Below the pieces are notes generated by a model. That model worked only from the letters and a program-made list of their open reading frames with translations. It ran no database searches and was not told the DNA's origin. 64,000 bases of DNA from Symsagittifera roscoffensis (taxonomy: Eukaryota > Xenacoelomorpha > Acoela > Convolutidae), in NCBI RefSeq assembly GCF_963678635.1, contig NC_087068.1, positions 14,821,872 to 14,885,871 on the forward strand, given 5' to 3'. Below, one piece after another: positions 1 through 10,721 of the stretch. Numbering within the stretch: the stretch's first letter is position 1; every line of letters starts with the position of its first letter. A program made the position numbers and the translations under genes.

Positions 1-299
1 GAGACCTTGAGCATACTCTAACAGCATCCAACTACAGGATTGTGAGATTCAAGTTTAGAAATCTTTGAAAATTTTGGTTGTTTCATTTTTCGGATCGAGA
101 TTTTGCATAACCATTTCATAAAATAATTTGATATCAAGATTGTATCAATTACTTTTTCGTAAACATTCAAAGCATAATAACTTAATATGTATTAAATCAG
201 AATAGGCCTAATTCAATAAAAAGTCGAACTCAATTAAAAAATGGAATGAAACAGCACTAGCAAGTAGGAAAAAAAATTGGAGTGAAATAGCACCTTTAA

Positions 300-2650
300 A
301 AAAAAGAGCCGCCACGGAGCCATATGCGCAACCCAGGAACAAGGGCGTCTGGCGTCATCGAGAATAACGACCGCGGACCAACGCCCAAGCGTTTCGACTG
401 CTAACGGAACACTCCTTGGTCCTCTCAACTTTTATCGTGTTTCAAAAATCTACGATCCTCAACATTTTCAAGGGAAGTCTAGAGAATCTCCGCAGCTCGT
501 GAGGGAAGACATAACTGCAGCGGGATCTCATAGTTAAGTTGAAAGTAGCTAAGCGGTCAGAACTCCATGTATGATCGAAAACCTCAGCGGGTTTGGAACT
601 CTGTCCAGGAAAAAACTTCCGTAGCTCATTGATAGGAGCTAAATAAGCGGCTGCGGTAGCGTTGAAAATCGTGTCATTTAGTCTGACGTGACGGGAGATT
701 CAACGAAAGCTCCCAACTCCAGCGACAGCGTGGTTCCCAGGGACGTCCAGATTGCGAATTGGACCCGCTTGGCAACAACGAGCAGACGCGAAATTAGGAA
801 GGCCACGGCGGAATCTGGCGGTAGCCTGGGACTCAGATGGAAGCAGGTGTAGGCCGCGACATTTATTGGGGACAGCTGCAATAGGCTTAGGGAAGAGAGA
901 TGGTTTTCACTGAGTTTTTTGGCGGAAATCTCGAAGAGACAAAAAGAAAAGGTTTTAGCTGGGCCTATCGAATTTTTCTTGGACAGATTCATGAGAAAAA
1001 GGAAAGAGTTAGCATTTCCAGACTCCTCATGAAAAATTTCTGAGGCAAGAGAGAACTATGGGGTATCGGTGGTAATGCAAACGAGACCAAATTAGCTAAC
1101 TGACACAAAGAACCGGGTAAAAGAGGGATGTGTTGGTCGCGGGCTTGCCGAACGCCAAGCCCAACATTCTTGATAGGCAGGAACGACTGAGATCGGGCGA
1201 GATCAAGAACGGGTGAGCCAACTATGAAAAGGAAATCATCATGGATACTTTTTATCGAAAACTTGCAGGGAAGAGTGCGTCAGAGTGCGGAGAGTGTAAT
1301 TCAGACTGGTAGCAGCGAGGAAGGTACGATTGATGTAAAGGCAGAGTTGTGGGCCATCCAGAGTGTAACTTTTCAATGTTTTTGATGGCATTCGAGATGC
1401 GCTTGTCCAGAAACGTCGTTAAGAAGTGAGTATCACAGGTGGGGGCACCAAGTAACTCCAACCCATAAGATGCGGCTCACGGAATGAAAGCAAGAATTGT
1501 CAAAAAAACTCCACAGTACAGGTAGCCACAACCCTCACTTGATGTGTTTCAATCGTTTCGAGGGACTTGAGCCTAGAATTTTCATCGCCTTAACAAAATT
1601 TATGATCAATTTGCCAGCTGTTGAGGGTGAGACCAGAGACTTTCGACTTGAGAGTTTCAAAAAGATTGCGCAGGGTGGCCGTGAAAAAAGAGAGACCCTA
1701 GCGGGTGCTCTGTTGAACAACTTTCTGGCTGTTGAGATTGATATTCTCGAACAAAAGACGACTGTGATGCCCGAAGGCAAGCTCAACAAAGGCAAATGGG
1801 CCAGGGAGATGAACTTAACAGATAATCTCAGAACGCTCTAGCGTGTTAAAAGCGTTCTCAAAGTCTGCTGTTAAGACGGCTTGGTGACCATGTTTCCAAC
1901 ATGTAATGACTTTCTTTTTCAAAGTGTGAACGAAGGCGTCTGAGCTATCGCTGATAGCAACTCCAAGCAAGCAAGGACCCAGGAAATCACGTGTTTCGCC
2001 ATTGGTGGCTTTGGTGGCTTTAGCCAAACACTTAGCAGTGATTCTTTGGAGTTTTTCACCGGTCGCAATAGGCCGGACAATACCTCTGGGCTTAGTGAGG
2101 GTGGCAGTCTGAGGTGTAAGACAATCAACGGTTTGAACAAAGTACTTATAAAACTAGCGCAAAAGAACAGCTGCGGTGCTGCTTCGGGATTTTGAAAGGT
2201 TTTTGAACGAGCTCAGAATCAAAGTGTTAGGCAAAGAATTTCATCTTGACTATGGAGGGTCGGCCGAGGGTGAAAACTGCGAAGGCGATTTGTCACTATT
2301 AGACACAACCCTTCAGAGCACAGGGCTTTAACTTCTCTGCTGAATTGACATAGACCTGCTCGCTCTTTAGCTCTGCAGATGTTGAAGTCGCAAGAAGGTC
2401 TACAGTTTTCATCGTTCGCTCTTTAAGTCTTTTAATTGCGTTAGGCCAAAGGTCCGAGATGTTATCTTTCTTCCAGGACGTGATTTTTTGGTGAATGTCT
2501 TTGCAGTTATTTGCGGCCGGAAGCTTGCTTCCGCAACGAGGAGCTTTCAATTTACGTTCAAGCAGCTTGAAAAGTCGAGTCTAATATTTTGTCTGGTGCG
2601 TAGGCACAGTTGTCTACCTTGAGACCAACGGCCTCAGACCACTCATTACG
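300..2650 (-). mobile_element. Degenerate non-LTR retrotransposon (LINE), RT to C-terminal part
   Basis: Read on the minus strand, this stretch carries successive pieces of a LINE-type reverse transcriptase protein in order. Upstream linker-like text lies at ~2,550-2,300. RT core motifs lie at ~2,080-1,815. A region matching the RT block after motif A lies at ~1,800-1,500. A segment beginning LLGAP at ~1,455 is typical of the region after RT in a large family of animal non-LTR elements. Weaker tail-like pieces lie near 990-680 and 430-310. The pieces sit in different frames broken by stops, so this is a fossil. No poly-A tail or target-site duplication was identified, so the outer limits are approximate. 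The exact clade is not assigned. Inference from motif memory, without alignment. Confidence 0.7.
1815..2110 (-). pseudogene. Reverse-transcriptase core fragment of the LINE
   Basis: The longest readable piece of the retrotransposon. In one frame it gives the motif RPIATGEKLQRITAKC, then a FLGPCLLGVAISDSSDAFVH block, then VLTADFENAFNTLERSE, which ends at an in-frame stop. These correspond to the conserved RPI...GE...R...K entry motif, the LGV...G.E...H block and catalytic motif A (D-F-x-N-A-F-N) of non-LTR reverse transcriptases. The first catalytic aspartate is therefore still readable. The downstream [YF]xDD motif is not readable in this frame, and text matching the following RT region continues only in other frames. 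The first ATG-independent start shown here (TTG) has no biological meaning. The piece cannot code for an active enzyme. Confidence 0.75.
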
Positions 2651-2949
2651 AAAAGAATTTGGGACGAAAATGACCGTATCTTTCTGGGACACTTGAAATC
2701 AGAAAGATCTGGCAAGGCGCTTTCCAGAATCAGTGGGATCAGACGTTTATGTCATATTGGACTTCGTCTGAGAGAGGCCAGAACTAACAGAATCATCCGG
2801 GAAGGAGAACTCGCAAAAGTGAGAGGGAAACGACTGAATACATGTGACACAATTGGGCAAATTGGACCGCAAGAAATCCGACATATAGGCTCATATTAAT
2901 CGGCGAGCCGGCAAATTTAAAATATGAAGACATTTGTTTTCTTGTTGAA

Positions 2950-3195
2950 TTGTTTCTGGACCTATGCAGATCTATATTAGACTTACCACTCTTACGTTTA
3001 GACTTATCAGAAATATTTTCAGACTTTTGCAGATTTTACGTTCAGACTTTGCAGATTTATTTGCAGACCTTGAAGACTTATGTTCAGACTTTGCAGACTC
3101 CGTGTTCAGATTTTGTACACTTATTTCCAGACTTTGCAGTTTTGTGTTCTGACTTCGCAGACTTAAATTTAGACTTCGCAGATTCTGACCTGCGT
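2950..3195. repeat. Imperfect ~22-bp minisatellite
   Basis: About ten diverged copies of a unit close to TTCAGACTTTGCAGA plus a variable 6-8 nt tail run head to tail. The array gives repetitive open frames on both strands (xxSDFA-like on plus, AKSExK-like on minus). These are a by-product of the repeat unit and not evidence of a gene. The flanks are ordinary AT-rich DNA. Confidence 0.75.
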
Positions 3196-3199
3196 TCTA

Positions 3200-4448
3200 A
3201 TTTTGATTTTTTGGTCCCAACTTGTGGTTGAACAAAAAACCGTGACCTAAAATGGATAGTTTTTTCAGTATTAGAAGTCATTCTTTTTGAGGATAATGGT
3301 TTCTTTTTGGATAAGCAGTAAGTACTCGTATTCAAGATAAACACAGCGCCGGTTGTCCCAAAGCGTTTTTATCAAATGAGAAGCGGCTCTTCGCGCCACA
3401 AATGAGGAACAGCTCTTTGCGGAAAAATTCTTCAATATAGGACTATTATGCGAAGGCGGTTACTTCACTCAATCTTGCCTGGGCCAAGATGTTTAATAAC
3501 TATGTTTCTGTGAAAAGGGTGAATATCAAAAGAAAAATGTACACATGCAGCTTATTCACCAAACGCTATAGGGTCGATAGAGTAAAAAGACAACAAAAAT
3601 CCTATCAAAAAGACGTCAAATTTTTAGAAAAATTCGTCTCAAAATTTTATTGGCCAGTAGATTTTGATACACAGAGTTTAACAGCTCATTTTGACGGAAC
3701 TAGATAAGTTAAACGACCATGAGATAAACCTATGAGTGAAGCATAAAACATTTCCAATGCGAACCACTTAGGGTAGCCGACCGGCTAGGTAACTCAGCGG
3801 TCAACGCTCGTCAAAGTTTTGGATTTGAACGAAAAAAAAGATGATAAACCGTCTGTGGGGTAATAATCCACCGATTGTGTCATTCTGCCAGAAGGGACGT
3901 GCAAACCGTTTGATGGGAATGACGGTGGAAATAAGATCAAAAGCAAGGTAGGAATTTGTTTTGAGATTTGGTATTTGTCAGAAACACCAAAAATTTGCCA
4001 AATTTATATACTATGTTAAATTAAATCACACATCAGCCCAATAAAGATGGTAAAAGAAGTCGTGCGAGGAAGAGAAGAAGAAGCTTCTGAATGCCACACG
4101 GTTGTGCGGTATGAAAATTACTTGCAGAGTCAAGTGGAGCCGGATGATTCAGTGGCAAATGTGGGACGAATCCTAGCCCTCCAGATTCTGGGAATTCAAG
4201 AATTAAGGAGGTTTTTTCTCGGGAAGATTGGACTCGGAGGCCCTGTGCCTGATACCTCTCGAACAACTTTTTAGGCTCCCTTTTACTGCTTGATGTTTTG
4301 CCCTGAATAGCTTAATTCCATTCCGTGAAATCTACCTTTCAGATCATGAGTAGCTGAAGGAGAGGAAACAGTCAATCCATCTCTAATGGATCTGATATAT
4401 AACTGTCACTAATCGAAAGATTTAAATGTGATTGCCAGCCCCGTTTTT
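3200..4448. other. No recognised feature
   Basis: Between the minisatellite and the hairpin at 4,449 only short open frames occur. The two overlapping frames at 4,033-4,274 show no motif, membrane span or splice context that I recognise, so no gene is called. Confidence 0.5.
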
Positions 4449-4500
4449 AAATGCAACTACGTAGTCTGGGGACTTGAGACCCAACTATGTGGTTGCATTT
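4449..4500 (+). other. Strong pre-miRNA-like hairpin or small inverted repeat
   Basis: A 17-bp stem joins AAATGCAACTACGTAGT to ACTATGTGGTTGCATTT, with only two G-U wobbles. After one bulged base comes a TGGG/CCCA stem and a 9-nt loop. Weak T/A pairing continues outward for about five more bases. The shape is close to a small pre-miRNA, but a miniature-element remnant or chance inverted repeat is equally possible. No second copy was noticed in the window. Confidence 0.4.
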
Positions 4501-7500
4501 ATAAATAAATCGGAAGCTAAGTAGGATTCGGTCGTCTGATTGCTTAAAAGTCGAAGCACATTCGTTCGTTAGCCCTTGAACAGACCAAGAATCAACTGGC
4601 TAAGTCAAGACGATGAAAACCACTTAAAACTAAGATACTTGACGTCAAACAGTCGACCATAGGGATTTTTTCTACTTTCAATCGCTGATAAGATTCTGGC
4701 CGATTGTTAGAGAGGTGTTTTTTTGTGAGCAAGAAGACGTCATGATTAACAAACTCTTAGCCGAAGAACCCTCAGCTTCAAGCAGATGCTGGAGTTAAGG
4801 GCCTTATTGTCTCGTAACAAGCTATCCAGAATGTTCGGACCCTCCAACAAGCTCGGTTTATCTTTAAAACTTAAATATGATCAAAATTCCTTGTTGCCGC
4901 GTGGTTAGGTGGGAAGTCATGAAACCATTTCTCCAGTGGCTCTGAGACTAGAAAAAAATTATAGATTAAAATAAAAAACGTGGAGAACCAAAAAACCAAA
5001 AAAACTGACTTCAAAGCTTACAATCTTGTCATGAAAATCAACTTGCAGAAACACTGAAAAGTTTTTTGATAACTAATAAAAAATCCCAAAGATATCGCAT
5101 TTATCGCATATGAAAAGTTGACAAAAATTAAACTAAAACATACACCCGCTATTGAAAAACAAACACAAAAACTCAGCCAGAAAAAAACACAACTGTTGAA
5201 TCTCATACGACACTTGTTACATTTTTTCTCAAGGGAAAAATAGTGTCAAACATGCAAAAAAATACGTTTCTGAAATTTCTATATATTTTTTAAATGTATG
5301 AAATTTTTCCATAACCTATGAATTATTTTTTAAAAATTTTCAACCTTGTTTTGAAAGTTTATGACGTATTCAATAAAAATGAGCATCAGAGGCAATAAAC
5401 TTGGTCGATAATTCGTTCAAAATTTTTTTTAAATTAACGTCGCATATTTACCACTTGATGTAAACGATGTAGTTGGCAATTAAAAACAAAGCGGAAGCAA
5501 TAATAAACCAATAACGACAAACCAAAAAATCAAACACTAAAAAATAATTATCAATGAATGTTGTAATAGACCAATGATTGCAAATAGTACGCAGATACTG
5601 CATTCGTTGGTCGTGTATTGCGTACTGCGTACATGTTGAAATCTGTTAACAAATTTTTTACAATAAAAATCTAATACCCTATTGCAATACCCTTGTTTAT
5701 CGAAAGGGTAACAATTCTTACAATTATTTTGATTATGATTATTATCATTGTGATTAATAATATGATTATCTTTACTATGATTATTGTTATGATTTTTTAA
5801 AAATCATTATTACTCGCTGCAAAAATAATCGCTAATAATTTTTTTAATCAACCTATGAATTCCGCTGTCTTCTATTTTCTAAACACGACATGTTCGTTCA
5901 CGCCAACAGTTTTAACAAATACGAAGAGGGACCAAAACCTATCCATTCAAGCGTCCGTCGAAACGGAAACAACAAGCAACAGATCAGTTGGAAAGGCAGC
6001 AAGACGCTGAAAACTTTCAGGCCGTTGAAATTATGTTCAAATAAAAACCTATCAAAAATTTTCTTCAAATTTGCTGGAATAATTTTATTCAAATTCTAGG
6101 CCTCCCAGACCTCCAAATGTTTGATGGCCTTAAATTGTTTAGCTTTTTTTCGCCTTCTTCAATTGATCTGTTGCCTTGTTCAATCCATTTTTCGAGGAAT
6201 GCTTCGATGATCAGGTTCTAGCCTTTCTTCATTTTTGCTAGTTTTTGCTGAAAACGAAGGTTTTTTCAGTGTTTCAAAAAATTGAAAAATTTCAAATTTA
6301 AATCCAAATATCTAAATTCTCGATATCTAAACGCTTTTTTATTCGTTGAGTTTTACTAAATATGGAAAAAGGCAAAGATTTTAGGCATGATCGAGGGAAC
6401 TTACAATTTAACCACGACGCCAATTAGGAGGAGTATTCCTATTGATTTTCAGTTTTGAAAATAATTGAATCCCCCACAGCTCTGAACATTAAAGTAACTC
6501 AGAAGGTGAAAACAATATGAGTTCTCCCAGTTGAATTAAATATTAATTTATAAAGAAAAAATCAAAAAATGCAAATGTCTGTCTCCTGATCAAAAAGAGG
6601 ATAAGGGATTAAAAGAGGACTGAAGGCTAATAGCAGGTGCAGGGAGAACCAAACTCAATTTTTATTGTTTCGGATGAGCCTGCTTGTTTTTTCAGTGACT
6701 CTGATTTTTTTTGCCCAAACAGACAGCTGAGTTTTCTTTTCTTTTTCCTAATTTTTCTCTAGTCGTATTTTTCCTTAGGAGTCACGCAAAACTTTCTACG
6801 TTTAAGTAAAATAATTTCGCAAGGCAAAAACTCAATTCAAAAGGACACCGAGAGCAACCAACCTCGAGTGGGACAAATTTCTCAATCGACAGCGGAAACT
6901 GGACAATGTACGCGTTTCTCGACCAGCAGCGGACGCGGACAATAATTTTTTCTATCCTATCTCTACTAACTCCCACCAAAATATTGCAGGAGAGAAAAGA
7001 ATTAAATTGATAAATTAGAATTCCCATCCCATTGGTAAAAATTAACAATGAATGAACAGTTTTGCACAACCTTCAAACATCTCATTTCTATTTGATCATC
7101 ATTTTAATTTACTCGTTTATATAACAATTGTTTTAACTCTTGGACAAGATCGACTATGATCTATGATAAAATCTAACTGAGATCTAACTGAGTTACTAAT
7201 TAAAACAAAAGTATCTATCAATCGACCCATTGTTTCTTTTAGTAAAGTAGCTGAGAATTTTTACTAGATACGGTCAATATAATGTTTTGGCAGCCCTCTA
7301 AGTGGAAATAGTTGACAAAAAGTTTTGAAAAATTACCGTTTTGGGCGTTTTTTACCTGTTTCAAAACGTATAGCTACAAATCGACCATGATTTTGACTCA
7401 GTGTTCATCAAAATTTTTCCGCTATTTTGAAGTTTGGCGCTAGAAACACGAATTATCCACAGAGAAGAACCACGACATATGAGCTACTCGGATCTTTACG

Positions 7501-7560
7501 TGGAATCACTGCTGTGCCCATGATTCACTGTTGTGCAATACTTCACAACAGTTTGATAGG
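4501..7560. other. AT-rich intergenic DNA, no gene recognised
   Basis: No motif, splice-flanked exon or dispersed repeat could be supported here. A TTATTATGAT-type simple-sequence tract lies at about 5,728-5,800. The short open frames at 5,018-5,206, 5,890-6,099 and 6,782-7,069 are low-complexity or unrecognised. Confidence 0.5.
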
Positions 7561-7569
7561 CATGAAAGC

Positions 7570-7690
7570 ATTGCCTAACCGGCAAGTAACGAGCACGAAT
7601 CATGTTAGGCCTCGAACCACCGACGTTCCAAATGAGAGGCAGAGAATTTAGGTAAATCACCTCGTTAATTCTATTAAGGCTAGTTGAGCT
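7570..7690 (-). repeat. Degenerate tRNA-derived SINE remnant
   Basis: Read on the minus strand there is a B-box-like GGTTCGAGGCC (plus 7,608-7,618), preceded at tRNA-like distance by a weak A-box-like TAGCCTTAATAGAATTAACG. The cloverleaf is not intact, so this is a retroposed tRNA-like remnant and not a working tRNA gene. Confidence 0.4.
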
Positions 7691-7699
7691 CAATCAAAT

Positions 7700-8287
7700 C
7701 TGTTTGCTAGCACCTAAATTGCTCCAAACTACTTTAAACAAGTTCAAAAATTGTTCGGAGCATCAAGTGGGTCTATTTGTGGAGTATGTGTAATAATTGG
7801 GACAATTTTTGCTGTTTTTTAAATCTATTGGGAAATAAATTCGAAGTAGAGCGCAAAAAACGAAACGCGCGACACTTTTCAATATTTGAAACCCCCAAAA
7901 CGTACCAGAATTAGAAAACGTCTCGGAAACGTTGCCTGAATAAGAGAATCATTAAGAGAAAAATGAGGCTTTTTTAAAAATAGTGTTTCAGGGGAGCTCG
8001 CAAAAACTTTGGTTGGCGTAAAAACGAATTGAAATTTTTTTGGACAAAATCCAAAATATTATGAAAATTCTAGATCCGTCCACTTTTAAAATAGCTCCAA
8101 TCTCAAACTGAACATTCAGAGTATCGCTAATTTTATTATACAGTGTATCTTATTGCTATTTTATTTCTGAAAGTTAGAAAAAACTAATATGTTGGTGTTA
8201 GTATTGAAATTGAAACTCAAAACCAAAAATTTACCAAAAATATACGAAAATTGTTTTTAACAAGTTCTACTCAAAGGCTACAATAGG
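7700..8287. other. 3' flank of the receptor-like gene, nothing recognised
   Basis: AT-rich DNA downstream of the stop codon of the minus-strand gene. No clear coding, repeat or RNA feature. The 3' UTR and poly-A site of that gene are presumably in this stretch, but the position is not decided. Confidence 0.4.
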
Positions 8288-9026
8288 TTAAGTGGATACA
8301 ATTTTATTATTTGGATCATACTGTGCATTGTTTGGCTGTGCATTGCGCTTCATAAACACTACTCCAAGTTTCGTCTCGTTAGACGGACTCGGGCTTCCTA
8401 AATTGTCCGACAAGTAATTGATGTCGTATACGTTCTGGCCTTGTGGCGAGCCGGAACCATGTCGCAAACTTGTATGAGACGAAGTCGAGATTAAATGTGG
8501 CTCCACTATTTCTCCCGAAGTATCCGAAGGCGAATTGGATGACGTCATAGCATAGTACTCTCCACGTTGATTGGATACTGAGACCGCTGGAAACTGAAAC
8601 ATGCTTCCGTTGCCCAGTTTTTCAGGTGTGACGTTTAGATTTGCCAAGTCTCGTTTTGAACCCCCGTTCGATGTTTGGCTATGTAAGGCCTTCATTCGTA
8701 GAGAAGTGCTTGGGCTGAAATCTGCTTGAGTGCGAGGACTCATTGGCTGTTTTTTATTGGCTGGCAAGTATGGGGCGTCTGGATTAGAAGAGAGAAGATA
8801 CCCTTCTAAGAAAGCTTTCGGTTCTCCGTCTCCCACTCCTAGTCGTTCGCGTTCGCGGTCACTCAGAGTATCGGAGCGTCCGCGGGGTTGTCGGGATCCC
8901 GCGGATGTGGAGGCAGCGGTGGTCTTGCGGTACTTGTTGCGATAGTAGCACCTCGAGAGGGTACTGATGACAAACCAGGTGAGCAAGATTGAGGCAGTGA
9001 TAATAGCAACCATGATAGAAGTGGCC
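8288..9026 (-). CDS. Last exon: membrane span and cytoplasmic tail of a type I receptor-like protein
   Basis: The exon begins after a TGCAG acceptor (9,027-9,031) and runs to a stop at 8,288. Its first codon is completed by two bases from the upstream exon, giving MATS followed by a hydrophobic span, IMVAIITASILLTWFVISTL, and a basic stop-transfer stretch (RCYYRNKYRK). The remaining ~210 residues are polar, Ser/Pro-rich and probably disordered. They include tyrosines in GEYYAM, NVYDINYLSD and EGYLL contexts that could be phosphorylated. No kinase or other folded domain is visible. With the upstream furin-like repeat outside the cell, this is the inner half of a single-pass receptor-like protein. 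The ATG at 9,013 is internal and not the translation start. Family identity is not settled: a kinase-less ErbB-type ectodomain protein and a membrane-bound proprotein-convertase C-terminus are both possible. Confidence 0.8.
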
Positions 9027-9957
9027 CTGCATCAAAAAAGAAATTGTTCTACCCTATTGTTATAAAATATGACGAAGAAGGATAAAATACTCTGCACAAA
9101 AATGTAAACAAGCTACGCTTGCCTAAGATCATTAGCGGATTTAGGTGGGGGGACGCTTTCTTCTCATGGATTCGACCCGCAGCCGACCCTTTGTACTATT
9201 TTGAGACAACCATTTTTGGCTGACTGACCATAAAATTAATCTAACTCATTTTGAGGGTAAAACGCCAAAAAAACGCGATTTTTGGTCAAAATTTTCCTCA
9301 AAGTGCCTAAAAACGCCTTTTCGGTCAGTTTTTTTTCAAAAATAGCCTGCGTCGCAGAATTTTTTTGTCAGAATAGGGTCATTATAATGATTTGAGAGAG
9401 CTCAGAAAATCAATTTGGTCTGCCTAAAAAATTTTCGAATTTTTTTTTGAAAATACGCCCCCCCCCCCCCCTCTCGAGAAAACCCCAGATCCGCCCCTGC
9501 CCAAGTTACCAGGAAAAAGATTACATGAAAGAGAGAGATAGCTTGTCCGCGTTGGATTTCAAGGCAGTTTCACCCAAAAAAAATTCGACCTCTTTGACTT
9601 CTGTCCTTTTCATTTTCGAACATCTAGAAACTTACGCACAGAAGCACAGTGAACAGACGCACAGAAGCACTCATAAAGCCAAAAGCGCTCGTTTTCAAAG
9701 TTATTCTACACTGAAATTAATTTGGACCAATCAGCAGTTGAAATATGATGTATAATTTATAACGTAGAAACTCTCCGTAGAACAAGTTAAAACGCTCCAC
9801 CCCGAAAACATCCGACAATTATTTTGCTCAAAAGATCTTAGCGCTGCGTTTGAATTACTTAGAACGAAATAAATCTAATACCACAAAGCCGTTTTTTGAG
9901 GGGAAGGCAAGCAATATTAAGTTGAACGAGTCTATTGGGTTAGTGTTGCGTGCTCAC
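9027..9957 (-). other. Intron containing a hAT-like miniature element
   Basis: The intron has a GTGAGC donor at 9,957-9,952 and a GCAG acceptor at 9,030-9,027. It hosts the hAT-like element at ~9,131-9,502. The rest shows no coding signal. Confidence 0.7.
9131..9502. mobile_element. hAT-like miniature DNA element (MITE)
   Basis: The ends are near-mirror images: AGCGGATTTAGGTGGGGGG on the left and, on the opposite strand, CAGGGGCGGATCTGGGG on the right. CAGGGGCGGATC-type termini are common in hAT elements and their non-autonomous relatives. The core text (GATTCGACCC...GCCGACCC, then CCATTTTTGGC..ACTGACC) is shared with the copies at 40.6 and 44.4 kb. No transposase frame is present. A homopolymer C run lies at the right end. 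Confidence 0.6.
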
Positions 9958-10133
9958 ATGTAGCATCGGTTGTCCTCGTTCGGGTTTTCGGCCTTGTATC
10001 CGAATGGGCACTCGGTGAGGCAGGAGTCGTAGAAGCGGAGGTTCTTGCACCCGAAGCAGTCCGACTCCGAGGGACCCCCACAGCCCAACTCATTGCACTC
10101 TATGTGACAGTACTTGCACTCCCCATTACTTGC
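9958..10133 (-). CDS. Exon with furin-like cysteine-rich repeat
   Basis: This 176-nt exon lies between a TTTTTAG acceptor (10,134-10,140) and a GTGAGC donor. It reads ASNGECKYCHIECNELGCGG, then a continuing C-x2-C, R-F-Y-D-S-C, C-P-F-G-Y pattern, and ends RCY plus two bases. The spacing C-x2-C-x3-C-x4-GC-GP-x4-DC-x2-C-x8-C-x3-CP-x-GY matches the furin-like (FU) repeat of growth-factor-receptor cysteine-rich regions. FU repeats occur in ErbB and insulin receptors and in proprotein convertases of the PC5/PC6 type. The entry phase (0) and exit phase (2) match the neighbouring exons exactly, which supports the gene model. All expected cysteines of one repeat are present. The domain would be extracellular and disulphide-bonded. 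Confidence 0.8.
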
Positions 10134-10218
10134 CTAAAAACAATTATTGAAAAAAGACAGGGAAATAAGCAAAATATAATTACATAATAGAGAAAGCGAC
10201 ATACGTCATCTCTTTTAC

Positions 10219-10252
10219 CCCCCCCCCCCGCCCCCCACACACACACACACCC
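10219..10252. repeat. Poly-C run followed by CA dinucleotides
   Basis: A run of C interrupted by one G, then an ACACAC microsatellite, just upstream (in gene direction) of the furin-like exon's acceptor. The minus strand is G-rich and could form a quadruplex. The length is probably unstable between individuals or assemblies. Confidence 0.8.
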
Positions 10253-10721
10253 AATAACACGGATTTTGTGCACGAGTTATTAACTGTATAAAATCTTTTA
10301 ATTTTATCCGAGTTATTAATTTTATCCGGTTTGGTTTTATGCCAATCAAATTTCGTTAAAAATCAGGCAGTTTTCTTATGATTAAACATACGGGCGGGGT
10401 AGACGATAAAATTAAGAATAATTTAAATATAAAAAATCTAAAGCTTTATAAAAAATCTAAAGCTTTGTTATAAGAAAGCATAATTGAACACACGTTCTCT
10501 GATGTCCTGAAAAAAGAAAAAAAAATTGTACAATTATACAAAAAGTTTCTGAACAGAAAAAAAATAAATCGTAAAAAAGCTGAACCTTAAAGTTCATTGA
10601 GCAAAAATTTTGCAAAATACTTTTTGGAAACTTATTCATGTTTTTTTCTTAAGATACAGTTAATTTCAGAGCACTAAATTGACCTTATTTCTGAACACTG
10701 ACGAAATCAAACAGGACTGCT

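Noticed and set aside
1497-1841. 114-codon plus-strand frame
   Set aside because: It is the antisense shadow of the LINE reverse-transcriptase region on the minus strand.
2950-3231. Repetitive 93-codon plus frame and the Lys/Ser-rich minus frame
   Set aside because: Both are translations of the ~22-bp minisatellite; there is no start context or splice support.
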